In this document: positions 27,940 to 39,825 of the stretch, piece after piece
Layout: every line of letters begins with the position of its first letter
How positions within the stretch are numbered: position 1 is the stretch's first letter
Origin: Cerrena zonata
Taxonomy: Eukaryota; Basidiomycota; Agaricomycetes; Polyporales; Cerrenaceae
Assembly (NCBI GenBank): GCA_038087015.1
Contig: JASBNA010000016.1
Span: 62,001 to 126,000, forward strand
DNA: 64,000 nucleotides
Reading direction: 5' to 3'
Notes under the pieces: model-generated
Database searches by the model: none
Seen by the model: only the letters and a program-made list of their open reading frames with translations
Told to the model about the DNA's origin: nothing
Translations under genes and position numbers: made by a program

Positions 27940-30399
27940 TCAAGACATCGTACTTGACCTGACCAGATTTCTCAATCTGCTAACCACTTTCCGCGCCAGT
28001 CGATCCTCTGTGCTCAGGGTCGAGGTAAGAACTGAGGGTATAGAATAATGGTCAGCCAACTCGTTACATTCTTTGACCAACTTCCAGTTTGACGACACAT
28101 TGTTGTGGCGGATGTGTAGTGAAAGTGTTGTACTAAGAGCACGATACAACTTCTTCCAGGTTCTCACCATAGTCTTGGAATGTTTTTCTTGTCGTGCGCA
28201 TTGGAGAAGGAAACGAGCTAGTCGAAGATATTCTATGTTGACATTGCTTTCTCCCGTGAAGGCTTCGAGGATATAATGTTCACGTAGCATATTGGTAACC
28301 ATTTGGATCATAGTTTGACGATCTGGAGAGTGCAAGGTTATTAAATCCGAACAATTTGCAAGAAACTTGCAACTCACCATCGGGTCCCATCGAGTTGTAA
28401 ACCTTGTGAAGAGCACTCGACAAGACTTCTGGGAGGATGTCGTCATCAGATCTTGCGGGAAAAGCCATCTGGATGCAGTTGTCGAGGTTCGGGCGGCGAA
28501 TCATCCAGGACTGGACATGGCTCGAATGGTCATCTATCCAATATGGCTCGTGTCGGAATACAAACGAACATGCGTCATGGTGCCATCGCACGGCTAGGTC
28601 GTAGGTGGCAGAGATAGGGGCGTCCAGAGACTTGAGGAGCAGCGAGAGTGTTGGGTGTAGAGTACCGGGTAGAGAGATATAGAGCTGTCGAGGAGTAGCA
28701 CCTTGTGGATATCGAGTGAGAGCAGAGTTTACTGGATTCAACTTGAAGAATTCTTCGAAAGACTGGCTCTCCGTGTCGAGATACTGTGCGCGTAATAGTT
28801 GGAATACAGCACTGGCTAATGGTTGTCCGGAGAGGAAATCTATCACGCCATTCAACTCGTGGGACAACAGGTCCGAGAATATGTCAGTACGAAGTTTAGT
28901 ACTACTAGGTCCAGGTTGAGAGGCCCACTCTGGTATAGGGACCCGAGAGCATATGCGCTGTGCACTTCCGGTAGGGTCAATTTCTAACGCAAGAGCGAGA
29001 GCCTGACGCCCGGAAACGGGTAACTCATGTTCTATACGAGACAACAAAAGCGTCATCATCTCTTCCATCCACCCCACCCATCTGAACTGCTGGGTGCGAT
29101 CTTGATAGCTGAGGAGTCTGGCAGTAAGAAGACCTGCAGCTTTGTCCACACATAATGTCCACGTTCGTGGAGAGAGTTGTCCGTGCAGGTCCGGCCTGCA
29201 TACACGCAGATTGAGGGAACCGCGGTCTAGCCGTGTCTCGATAAATCTAGACAGGAAGGAAGTAGTGTGGATTTCGGGCGTAGCCACTAACTCCAAACGG
29301 GCTCGTTGTTCAACATCGTCCAGCGCTGCCATGATATACGGGACAATAGTGTCATCATGACCTTGTGTGGCGTCAATCGCGTGGAGGATTTCATGATCCT
29401 GGTGGATGGAGGCGTTATCTGTGAAATATTCTTCTTCGAAAGATTCCTCGTTAAACCTCAGCCTCTTGACAAACATCGCCGCGTCGATTGGTTGTTGGAT
29501 GGAACTGGTGTACGAGGAGCACCAGGAGGGAAGGGTACGATAGATGAAGGATCGGATTGGAGCAATTGCGCTCTGAAGGAATGGAGTCTTGAAAGGACTG
29601 GAGGGATAAATTACTGGGTTGATCACGACGAAGGAGATCATGAATGCCCATAAGCTAACTAGGATCCAGCCGACTAAGCCGACTTGGGTATCTTCATCTG
29701 AGAAGAAGAGACACAGTCCTAGTAGAAACAGCCCTAGGGACAGCTGCAACAAAAGTGGTAGGACATATACCAATTCGAATAGCTTCCATCCTGTTGCTCC
29801 AGAAAAACGATAGAAGTATTTGCGCAACCATCGTTGAGGAGAGACGTGCTCATCGATATGGTACTGCTGGAGCCACTGCTTTATCAGAATAGCTAGCGAT
29901 GCTGTGATAGAGCTAACGATAAGGCTGGCCACCCATAATGTATTGAGGCGTTTGCTGATGAGAAGATGGGGATCGTGTTGGAGTGGAGAGTCAGGGATGG
30001 TGCGATTGAGTAAGTTATCTCCTGGTGAGTTCTTTTGTTGAATTTCGAGGAGAATTTTTGCAAGTAGGACGTCAGTTGTGTCCGTCTGCAGATCCCGGTG
30101 TAATTCCACCAGGAAATAGGTTACGACGGCTGAAAACAACCCCGCCTACATAACATATGGTCAGAAGATTACCATGGCCCAGCAAACAACTCTCCTTACA
30201 AAAACAAGAAAGGTATCAACGTCCTCCCGGCAGCTTTTCAGCATAGCCTCATCTTTGGCCTTCATGACTTCTTGTATTGTCAACCATGGCGTACCCTGGT
30301 GTACTCTGTCGGAGGGGATCTGTCGGATGATACAAAGGTTAGGGTTGGGGACTAAAATCTTGCAGGGATCCGAAGACTTACGTTCGTGTTTGCTGGCAT
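27940..30399 (-). CDS. DUF6535 membrane protein, copy C
   Basis: Exons 30382-30399 (18 nt, MPANTN), 30200-30319, 28378-30145 and 27940-28322, 762 aa. The core starts with AGLFSAVVTYFLVELHRDLQ right after the intron. The helix LWVASLIVSSITASLAILIK follows, then QWLQQY, two more hydrophobic stretches (LPLLLQLSLGLFLLGLCLFF and LVGWILVSLWAFMISFVVI) and PSSPFKT. The exon 2 motif REDVDTFLVF matches the other copies. Copy C is clearly more diverged than A, B and D. It is divergent from the IGDVG gene at 31007 and convergent with ISWI. No catalytic motif is visible. Confidence 0.85.
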
Positions 30400-31006
30400 G
30401 AAAGGTTCGGGTGTAAGTAGTAGGCCACTTACGGGGCCGGGCTCCCTTTTAAACCAAATCCATCTCTGTCAAAGGGGCTGTTCCAAATACAGATCCAAGT
30501 ACAGATCCAAGTACGAATCCAAGGATACACGTAAAAATACGGTAAAATGGCAGTACATTAGACGCCCATAAGTCTTTTCCAAACGAACACACCTTCCCTA
30601 TATGGATATAATTCGGTTTGCCTGTCTTTGACTTGCCAATGGTGCTCGACGAACAATACCTATCGCCCAACTTCATTTATTGCAATACTCCCGAGGAGTG
30701 GCCTCAGATATCTTCAACCGATTTCAAAATGCTCTGGTTTGCAACTGCATGGGGCCCTGAGATGGTTGGACACAACCGGGTGGCCCTGCAGTTCTTCATT
30801 AGGTGGTTGAGTCGGCCCTCAACATCGCCTTGTCTAATACCTATATATACCTCTATTAGGGGCAGTGTATAGTCGGTTTTCGACGCTCTCAGCCTCCTGG
30901 CATGCAGTGCCCCCTCGACGTCGAGTCATCTACCACTAAGGTCCACCATGTAGTATAATAACCACAGAGAGGAGTGGCTCAGCCTCGTCCATTTTATCCC
31001 CACAGA
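30400..31006. promoter_or_regulatory. Bidirectional promoter of IGDVG/DUF6535 pair 2
   Basis: A 607 bp gap between divergent start codons. It contains a short imperfect tandem repeat of AGATCCAAGTAC at about 30488-30522 and a TATATATA stretch near 30842, about 160 bp from the rightward start. No open coding exon was found. Confidence 0.45.
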
Positions 31007-32741
31007 ATGACACCTGCTGAAGACTACTGTAAATCCCTCCTCCTCAGTGGACATGGCGTCCCTCTTTTCCATCCGGATCAACCAGGTGATATGTCCGTGG
31101 AGATCGGTGATGTATGCTTTCGCACCCGCAGAGGGCAGCTGTTCCGTCTCTTCAACGTGACAAAGGATGCAGAAGATCCAAGGAACCAATGTGGCTTGCC
31201 TGATGGCTTCGAAAAACTGCATGTCTCGGTCCGATCTTTGCCCCACTACATGAGACCCGGCCAAGTTGTACACAGTCAGGATGTGCGAGTCTCTACACCC
31301 TCTACACACTGGTGAGATCGTGGAATTATGTGCTTGCGACCGTTATGTTCTTATGTTGTTCAGTATGGATACAATGAGCGTGACATTGCCGAAAGCCAAA
31401 CAGGCCTTCGTAGTAGCTCAAAACGGGGCTCAACGCTGCATTGCTACCGGTGCCGGACAGGACGTGATTGCGGATTACATTGTCCGAAATATAGGGTCTT
31501 GGTTTCTTTTCGCTCGGTCTAAAGGACATCAAATTGCCGACACCGATCTCATCTTAATTTGTGGTTGGGTCAAAACGAATAACTGGGCACTCGGAGTCTC
31601 ACAAAGAGATCACACTGAAGTGTCCATTCACGGGAATTGCACTGCGGAACCCACGGAACCCATCAGTTTGGAATATTCTGACCCCACGTTCCAAGGAAAG
31701 GCAGGTCCTAATATCATGCGGTTGGCCAACCTGAATACCTCCTGCAACTTATTGTGTGACCAAGCGTTGTTCATTACGTATTACAAAACGAAACGCAGAT
31801 TTCTACTCCCCGGGGTCACACCTATCCTAGTTCATTCTGACGATGAAATAAAGAGCAAGAGTTGGTTTTCGTTTTCGTCCATGGTCTCTCGGATACGAGG
31901 GGCCTCCTCCGACCCCTTACTTCCAGTACGTACCTTTGAACTGCAACTACTCGATATTACCAACTAAAAATGTTACCCAGATCGCGCAGCATCCCGTCGA
32001 CATTGCGCTCAACTATATTTTGAAGGTATCACCGTCAACGGAAGAACAATGCTTCTCAAGCTCTTGCCTCGATGACTAACGGTTGTACGATAGAATTCGA
32101 ATTGTGACATGGCGGTCGCGTGCGATACCGATATCTATGATATTATTGGAGTGAGTTTTCTTTGCATGAATAGGCAATAAAATAACTAATACTCTACTGG
32201 ACTAGGACACACCTTACTCATATGATTATGATTTAAATGATATTTTTAATAAGGCTAAACCGGCTGTCGTTACAAATGGTAACAATACATGTGAGCAATC
32301 CATAGCATTCACCTCCCCCCAATCTAATACTCTCTAGTTGGTACATTGTTGCCTCGCCTGGTACACGTCCAAGATACTGCAACGTATCTAGAGGTACCGG
32401 GGTATGGAGCGTCAGCGTCTGACAATGTGGATCCCGCCTCCAGCTTTGATAGACTTAGCGATATTGGAGTGATCTCACAGTCAGAAGATAAGTGGCAAAC
32501 TTCAGCTACCACGAAACTCCGTGCGAATGGCTTACATCTCCTGGACTGGATTAGCAGCAAGTTACATCATGCTAAAGTATGTCTGTCTTTGTCTTCCTTG
32601 CATCATATCTTTGCTCGATCTCGTTTTCCTAAATCGAGTTGGGAGACTACACAAGTATCTGGCTCAATTGACTACGCTCGATCTTATTTCTTTGTTCTCA
32701 AACCTCTGGAGGTGGCCGCTGTGCCATCGATTCAGTTCTAG
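31007..32741 (+). CDS. IGDVG-module protein with an unrelated C-terminal tail
   Basis: Exons 31007-31311 (305 nt), 31364-31925, 31981-32025, 32094-32150 (57 nt), 32206-32290 (85 nt) and 32338-32741, 485 aa. Exon 1 has VEIGDVCFRTRRGQLFRLFN and GLPDGFEKLHV. Exon 2 has LILICGWVKTNNWALGVS and the block DQALFITYYKTKRRF. Short exons encode DIALNYILK and CDMAVACDTDIY, matching the paralogues at 11-14 kb and 51-53 kb. The C-terminal exon has no WD40 repeat and no recognised fold. Its end is uncertain: splicing at the GTATGT donor near 32578 to an acceptor just after 32741 would extend the protein to 32894. It is paired with DUF6535 copy C. Confidence 0.72.
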
Positions 32742-33350
32742 CAGACGCACATGGTTGATACTCTTGTGCTAGATCGAGCGTTCTCAATTGAGAGGAAATA
32801 TTTCTTCTTCTACAATTTTGTTTCATGTTACTTAACTTCAGACCTAGACATACACTACGACACTCTATCACGACCAATATTCTCAGGCTCCTGAGTGCCC
32901 CAAGAACAGCCCTCTCCTTGTGTAAGGGCTATGAGGCGTCTCCAGACATCTTCTGTGGACATAACCTTCCTATGTGTTTCCTTGGACTTTCACCAAACTG
33001 GTTCTTCTCAAACTCGGACGACGCATTGTTTCTTTTCCCTAATCTTCCCGGTATCATTTAACTTAGAGCAACTTGAATAGTATACCCTCGGACTCGTAGT
33101 TTGGTTCTCATTTCTTCCTGCCGTCTCTTCTCAGGCTCTTCAGTCATTGTATTGTCTCCTACTCAGCACCTGCGCCTGCACTTTCATCCTAACAACATTG
33201 CTTCTGCTTCAATACTTGCTCGCGTATCAGCCTCCAAGGACTTCTATATTCAGTCTGTACTAGTACCGTAGTTGTAGTCACGTACACTAACGTTGCAAGG
33301 TCGACTCCCTCAATTGGTGTGACAATATTGTGCGATGACGAATGTGACAT
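32742..33350. other. Intergenic region before the cohesin-loader gene
   Basis: About 600 bp, pyrimidine-rich on the plus strand in several stretches. Apart from a possible extra terminal exon of the IGDVG gene up to 32894, no gene is supported. Confidence 0.45.
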
Positions 33351-33380
33351 ACGCGTCTTGTCACAGTGACGCGACGCGAC
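33351..33380. promoter_or_regulatory. Cluster of MluI-cell-cycle-box-like elements
   Basis: One ACGCGT at 33351 and two overlapping ACGCGAC units at 33369-33380, 45-75 bp upstream of the proposed cohesin-loader start. In yeasts, ACGCGT boxes bind MBF and drive G1/S transcription, including of cohesin and replication genes. Binding here is inferred. Confidence 0.5.
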
Positions 33381-33425
33381 AACATTTGTCGGACACAGAG
33401 CTGCGATCGTTGCAAGTCGACGCAT

Positions 33426-36229
33426 ATGGCTACTGTGCTACATATGTCTCAATCAACCGATATCAACCGTCGTCCTCATAAACGACCTAGGATGCTCGCT
33501 GAAAATACTCCCTTGTCAACACCCTCCACGTTGACAGCAATCTCTACGCCGTCGTCCGATTCCGAAAGCCCTGCTCGTAATATCCCACCTCCAGTGTTAC
33601 TCTCGTCAATACCTGGACTAGTATCTCATCCGCCTAATCATCGATATTACATCTTGTCGCTACAAGTCTCCCTAAATGCCCTCCGAAAATGTCTTGCTTT
33701 CCCCGCTTTGTCACCAGAAATCGAATGTCGTGCGTGGACGGGTTTAGCTGAGGTAGGAATGAAAGTGATTGCTAGCGGATTCTGTGAAAGCAATGAATAC
33801 GAATGGACAAAAGGATTGGAAATTGAAGTGCGTCCATGTCTTGCTGTACGTTGTACGTTTCATTAGCTGAGTCATGCGGCGTAGGTGGATAAAGCTCTCA
33901 GTAAAGGCGTAAGTTGCTTTGTTAATTTCATTCAATCGTGGTTATATGCGTGCATATAGTTGATATATTGCATCTTAACCCTATTATTGATGACCCAAAT
34001 GTTTGTTATCCGGCATGATGCTAACGCAACATCTCAAAAATAGGCAACTGTAGCACAGAAAGTAAGAGCATCTCTTTCTTTCCGTGCTTAGATTAGTATT
34101 AAAACCCTGAAAAGCATCCTTCCTTGCGTCCATACAAGCTCCATATCGCTCTTCTTCAAGCCCAGTATTCCCAGTGGCAGCACAAGACTAAATACGCTCG
34201 TACTCAAATACGGAACCTAATATCGACATTCCAGCCTACGGACCCACCATATCTTCTCTATTCAGCTCAACTTGCTTCCATATCATTATCAACTACTTCG
34301 CATGCTATCCCGCCCTCAAAAACTAATAAAGGAAAAGTTGGTCCTAACTTGTTATTATCACCGAAACCGTCTAGTCGTCAAGACCTTTATGCTGCCCTTT
34401 CCACAATCGAAGCGATGGAGACTCACGCACTCAAACTCAAGCACCCTCAAATTGCACTTCTTTCTTATATTCTACGACTCCGTGTTCTAGTTTCCGCAAA
34501 TATGTGGTCGGATGTTCCAGAGGCTATCCAACTTGTTGAAAGCGCTTTGGGACTTTCCTATGAGCCCACATCGACCCCCAAGACCCGCAAACCTGCAGCA
34601 TCTGGAACTCAACCCGAAGCGGAGAGCACTTTTATTATGTTCGAGGATCCATTTCGAGGGCGCAATGGCCATTCACTTACTTATGATGAGCGTGGCATAT
34701 TTTACTCATCTCGGCAGTGCGAGCGAGGCCAGTCCCAGACTGACACATCTACACGCCTTACTGGACTCTGGCGTGCTGGATTTATTCCCAGATGGATTGG
34801 TTCAGGTTTGTGTATGCATATATGCGAAGTTATGCAGCCATTTTACAGAATCTTCATTTATTCTAGATCCAGCTACCCTCTAGTCCGCCGCTAATCATTC
34901 AGATCACACACCCCCGCATTCTTTTCTTGCTGGCTTTTCTCGTTAGCAGTACAGCCAAACGGGATGTTGTGGGACGTAAACCCAAGCGCAAGGTATTCGC
35001 CAACGAAGGTTTAGCGGCATTCGACAAGAAGAACGTTCCCCCGCCACTCATATGTATGTTCATATTTCCATCTTTCACCCTGTATAGAACGTAATTCGAC
35101 CTCGACCTCTAGTACCATTATGGGCCAGTACAGGTGACGTGGAAGAAATTGAAGAGCGCCTCGCTAGAATCAAAGCAGATTTGATGTGCGAAGTGATATC
35201 TGTAAGTTCACGGCGAACGCCAGAGAAAAGCCTATTAATTCACACCATATAGGTATCTATCATGCGCAGCGAGTTCACCGAAGCAGAGGAGGTAAATCAT
35301 CTCATTTAACTTTCTTTACTCGATAATTGATTCACGATTTGTCGAAATAGACTCTTGCCGAGCTCATAGCTCATACTCGAACCTATTCGATATTTCCCCA
35401 TTTCGCGGCACGAATATCACTCCATCATGCACATTTAGCACATGCGCTCGGGAATAGCCCACGAGCTACTGACTGCTATATTGCAGCTAGCCAGCTTTCT
35501 CAGGAAGGTAATTTCGTATACTTGGCTGCGAGGGTCGGGTTGGTATGCCTGAATCTTGTGGAATATGCGGAACAGGTGTCGGAGAAAGGGGATAGGAAAG
35601 GAAAGAAGAAAGCTGCCGTGCATGTAGACGATGAGGTGGTTGAGTTGAAAGAGCTTTTGAAGGAATGTAGAGCGTGGGGAGGGACCTTGGATGCTGTCGC
35701 ACATGTGCTCGAAGCTTGTTTCTCGTCTGAGATTCTGAAAGCCAAGTGAGTTTCGCTATCTTACTCGTTCTCCGTATCTCGCTGACAAAGCCACTGTATT
35801 TCCCAGACAACACCTCAAAGCCGCTCTTACTTTAGCTTCAAATTCGCAAGACAATCACCTACGGGCATCAATCCTCGCTCTCATTGCTTCCCAGTATTTC
35901 TACACCGCTCGAGACCACTGCATGTCAACCCTCCAAACCTGTGAACAACTTGCTGCCGGATTGGGTGCACCGTTGAACAAAGGTGAAACAAATAATGGCG
36001 TTCCTGGAAACGTTCATTTGGCGTTATGGGTCGGGAAACATTTCCTTGGTCAGTGGCATATCGGCATTGACGATAGAAACGATTGAGCTAATATATCCGG
36101 CATATAGATCTGCATAAACAAGCAGGTCGAGAAGCTGAGGCACAACAACGCGTAGCAAGTAACGACCGATTAGAGCAGGCCTTAGAGACTCTACGAGAAA
36201 GAGGTCAGGGGATCAAGTCAGAAGGGTAA
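33426..36229 (+). CDS. SCC4: Cohesin-loading factor Scc4/MAU2 (one-base frame break)
   Basis: Multi-exon gene of about 700 aa encoding the TPR-like partner of Scc2 that loads cohesin on chromatin. Family features: YYILSLQVSLNALRKCL near residue 90, HPSLRPYKLHIALLQAQ, a block ending in LPSSPPLIIQITHPRILFLLAFL, then GRKPKRKVFANEGL, and repeated helical hairpins to IKSEG. Tiny exons encode VDKALSKG and ATVAQK. The frame breaks near 34652. Upstream reads STFIMFEDPF; the family-like continuation EGAMAIHLLMMSVAYFTHLG is in another frame, and no usable intron lies between, so one extra T in TTT is likely. The start at 33426 is chosen because the MCB cluster lies just upstream; 33444 is an alternative. 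Confidence 0.82.
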
Positions 36230-36760
36230 TATTCGTTTTCGTGATTATGTCGCATGCTGTCTCTTGCTGTCGTTGCTGTTTTGTTGTACTAATGCTTCTC
36301 GTTCACTTCTAATTACAATCCGGGTCGAGCAAACATACAGACAGAATTCACTCCTCCAGCTTGATGTCTCAGGGTGAAAACTCGTTTCCTTCATGTTTGG
36401 GAACATCTCTACTGACTGCTATGTTGTAAACCAACGCAGCAATATCATAAAATGTACGTACACTTCCTTGTATCCAGGTAAGTAATGGCGGCTAATACTA
36501 GTATCCATCACAATGCTGGCGGACCGGGTTCGTCGCATCTCCTCAGTAGAATGTTCTTCAAAATTAACACAATGTGGCGAAGTCGTGCCCTTTCCCAGCA
36601 GGGTCTAATACAAGGTAAGGAAATATGAACTGCCGAAAAACAATACTTTCCGAAATCGCTATGAGATTTGAACGACTTGCGCCACGCCATCATCCCCTGG
36701 CACCTCCCTTTAGCTCACGTCAATATCCTTTCCGTACTCTAACCGAACTTTGTACTCTCC
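36230..36760. other. Intergenic region
   Basis: About 530 bp after the cohesin-loader stop. Only short open frames without recognised similarity. It includes the putative promoter of the decayed DUF6535 start at 36761. Confidence 0.45.
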
Positions 36761-37864
36761 ATGGAACCAATGGTAAGTATCCTTAACTCTTTGAACGAGC
36801 CTTCTCATAGTTATAATCGCAGGGGAGCTCTAAGGCGTGGCCGATCGCGGCGATGGCAAGCGCTGTCAGAAAGTTACATGAGGATAAAGTAAAAGATTAC
36901 AAAGAGTATATTGACACTCTTCTGGTGTTTGTGAGTTGTGAATATTCTGCAGACCTCCATCCTATCTAAATAAAATCTTTCAGGCTGGATTGTTTTCTGC
37001 GGTCACTAGTGCATTCCTGATAGAGTCATACATGCTGCTCAAACCGGATACATCGGAGACCACCAGAGTTATTGGACGTGACGGAGGTCTCAAGCCCGTG
37101 CTATGCTCGATCAGGACCGAATGCGCAGGAGCAACGTCTATACTCATACAAGAGCAAGAATCAAGTATGGGATCAGGCTATATTTCTCAGCTATTTCAAG
37201 GCGAGGACTCGCCTGCTAGGTCCGTTACAAGTGAAGGCACACGCACAATCACCCAAATCCAGATGAGCTACAAGGAAGTGGGATTTCTAATCACAAATGC
37301 CGGGATGGACAAGCAAACTCCTCGGATTTGGATTTAGTTAGTTATGCCTTCATTCGAATACAACTCAAATCCTGTTCTCCTTCTGATCTTACCCCATAGC
37401 CTCTATCTGTGACCCCACTAGATGCAGCACTGAATTTCATTTTAAAGGTAGGTGTACACATTCCTTCGAGCTCGAATATTCTATTCCTTGTTAAGTCTGT
37501 ATGCTAGTATAACGAAGAGTGCAATGTGGCGATCGCGTCTAACACAGATATCTATCATATCTTCGTAAGCCTTCTTACGTCGATATGTCATATTAACTTA
37601 CTTGTTCTATTCCAGCCGTCTGCGTGCCAAACGACCCGGAGACATTCCTGACAAACCACGTGCCAGACTTCAACCGCTATAACCGGAACCGTTAGCCTTC
37701 ATTGTTATGACAATTTTGTTGGGAACGTGTATTAACCGTAGGAATTCTTAGGTATCCGCACTTCTTTGGAAGATACCGTCCTACGGATGTATGGAAAACG
37801 AGCGGCTCAGCGACGCCTAAAGGAGCCCCAGCAGGTGGTTGAAGAAGATATTCCAGGGTTGTAG
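36761..37864 (+). pseudogene. Chimeric remnant: DUF6535 5' end joined to IGDVG-module exons
   Basis: The first part is a proper DUF6535 start: exons 36761-36772, 36823-36930, then from 36984 AGLFSAVTSAFLIESY and KPDTSETT. After about 37063 the DUF6535 match stops. In another frame the sequence becomes DQAIFLSYFKARTRLLGP, the signature of the IGDVG module. Matching exons continue: 37400-37447 (DAALNFILK), 37508-37564 (57 nt, CNVAIASNTDIY), about 37617-37695, and 37751-37864 with the charged linker (EDTVLRMYGKRAAQRRL) ending in a stop. The two parts are out of frame with each other and no WD40 region is joined. A predicted chimeric protein ending at 37337 is possible but unlikely to function. 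Confidence 0.7.
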
Positions 37865-38588
37865 GACGTCTATGGCAAGCGTTCTAGAGACCTCTAAGAC
37901 TGTAAGACTGGTGTCACCAGTTTCATCATAGTGTTGTGGCGTAGTTAGTGGTCCAAATATTAAAGGAATGTTCCACCACAATCTTACGGGACAATGATAT
38001 CTTTGTATGCATACCACGCGGATTTGTAGGTAGTACTCGTGTTTTATACATAATAAGGTGTTTTGACGGATCGATCTGGCCAAAGTGTTTTAAGGCGCAG
38101 TCAGGACTGTTCCGTCAAATAATAATAAAGAAGCTCGTATACGGCCATTCGATGACACCGCCCCCGAGCATAATTGAAAGACAAGACAAAATAATGAACT
38201 CCGAAAGCGCTTTAGCCATTGCTCGGTCAAAGCTTGGAATGAACGTTGAACGGTAATCTTCCCTTCTTGAGATCCACAAAGGGGACCAGGCCAGAGCTAC
38301 CATACCAATGGATAATGCCAATTCTGACAATCACCGCCTTTATTGTCTCGTGTAATATCTTAGCATTGTCACGCTCAAATCTTATAAGTAGAGGGTGGCT
38401 CGACATACTCTCGCCACACTCCACACCAACATAGAAATTCCCTCCAAAGATATTCAATCTTCCGCCTCCAGTCTCACCCGATAACCAATCATACACTCGT
38501 CTCACATCTCTGCAAACGAGGATCGTTTGTGTGAATCCCTCTGAATACGAATCTCACTAGACACGATTGACCCCTACATTTAGGTGTA
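37865..38588. other. Unexplained insert between module remnants
   Basis: About 720 bp separating the linker remnant from the WD40 remnant. The minus strand has protein-like open frames (38227-38505, with VYDWLSGETGGGRL and VRIGIIHWYGSSGLVPF, and 38115-38330 in another frame). They may be one broken coding fragment of unknown family. Confidence 0.4.
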
Positions 38589-39825
38589 ATGTTCTCGATG
38601 GAAGAGTCCGAACCTATACTCGAGAAATGGCGTTGTCGTCGCCTGGAACTGAAAAAATTGCAGGCATTGGCAGAGCAGATCGTCCAGGATGGAGAGGAAG
38701 GGGGGGACGCTGGTGCTAATGCTCTAGAGGATAGGTGGCGATATTGCGAGATCATTCAGGGCGGCTGGAAGATCAGAACGTTCGAGTGGCCACATATGAA
38801 GCTAGTCCAGCAAATTCCTGCTGCTATCAATTCAAGTGCTGTATCGCCTGACACTATGCTGGTGGCTGGTGGCTACGAGGATGGCACTGTCCACGTCTGG
38901 AGACTGGACACCGGGATGCTCGCCCTCAAGTTGCCAGGGTCACGAAACCGAGGATGTACAATGTATGTCATTTTCTCCGGACTCCCGTTACCTTGCCGCA
39001 GGAGCATCGAGTGGAAAGGTGATGGTGTGGAACGTCGAAACTGGGGAAGCTCGAGAAATCACAGCGCACGACACAGACATCTGGTGCATTGCGTATTCGC
39101 CCGACGGCAACACGATGGCTACTGGGTCAGCGGACTGTACTGTCAAGTTGTGGAACACAAATACCTATTCGCTGAGAGTATCACTAACCGACCATCCCTC
39201 CGTCATACCAGCCATACAATTCTCCCCCGATTCGACTTTGCTCGTCAGTGCGTCTCAAGATTGCGGTAAAGTGTGGGACGTCACGAACGGGAACCTGGTT
39301 GCCACCCTTACAGGGCACAAGACTGTGATCTGGACTGTGTCCTTTTCACCTGACAGCCTGCGTATCATTACAGGCTCCGAGGATAACACGAGCAGGGTAT
39401 GGGATGCCCAAAACGGGGATGAGCTTGTGACGATTCGCGAGCACACAAGTCCTGTATGGGCCTCACAATTTTCAGCAGACGGTCAAGAAGTTATGACAGG
39501 ATCGTGCGACTCCACCGTATCCATATGCGATTCGTACGTCGGAACCCAGCGACTTTTGTTGCGGCACGTAGCGTCCACCATCACGTCAGGATGTTATTCA
39601 CCTGACAGCGAGTTCGTGGTTGCTGGGTATGCAGAGGGATCTATAAATGTTTGGAGCACCCGAGACGGTTCCCTGATGGCTGATTTAAAAGGTCATGAAT
39701 ATGAATATGGGGTAAAGTCTGTCACCATCACCGCTGACAACAAGCATATTGTTTCCACGTCTGAGGATGGCTCTATCCGTATATGGAGTTTGGATGATAT
39801 ATGCAAACTTGCCACTGCATTATGA
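38589..39825 (+). pseudogene. Inverted WD40 copy of the gene at 11.4-12.6 kb, frameshifted
   Basis: It starts with a charged helical linker (MFSMEESEPILEKWRCRR) and continues with EDRWRYCEIIQGGW and the same WD40 repeats as the gene at 11362-12599, in reverse orientation 26 kb away. The frame breaks at about 38936: this copy reads TTGCCAGGGTCACG where the other reads TTGCCGGGTCACG, one extra A. Downstream, the second frame (38940-39825) stays open to the stop and is nearly identical in repeats 2-3, diverging toward the end. With no intact N-terminal module attached, it is probably a pseudogene, or an active WD40-only protein if the indel is an assembly error. Confidence 0.8.

Noticed and set aside
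33366..33425. Upstream ATG as cohesin-loader start
   Set aside because: It lies inside the MCB-like cluster, which is more likely promoter, and the added residues look non-coding.
36990..37337. Independent 115-residue protein at the chimera
   Set aside because: Its start is an internal Met of the DUF6535 core and the remainder is an out-of-frame reading of the IGDVG module.
38940..39269. C-terminal part of the first WD40-copy frame as a novel protein end
   Set aside because: After the one-base break this frame is a shadow; the WD40 continuation is in the other frame.
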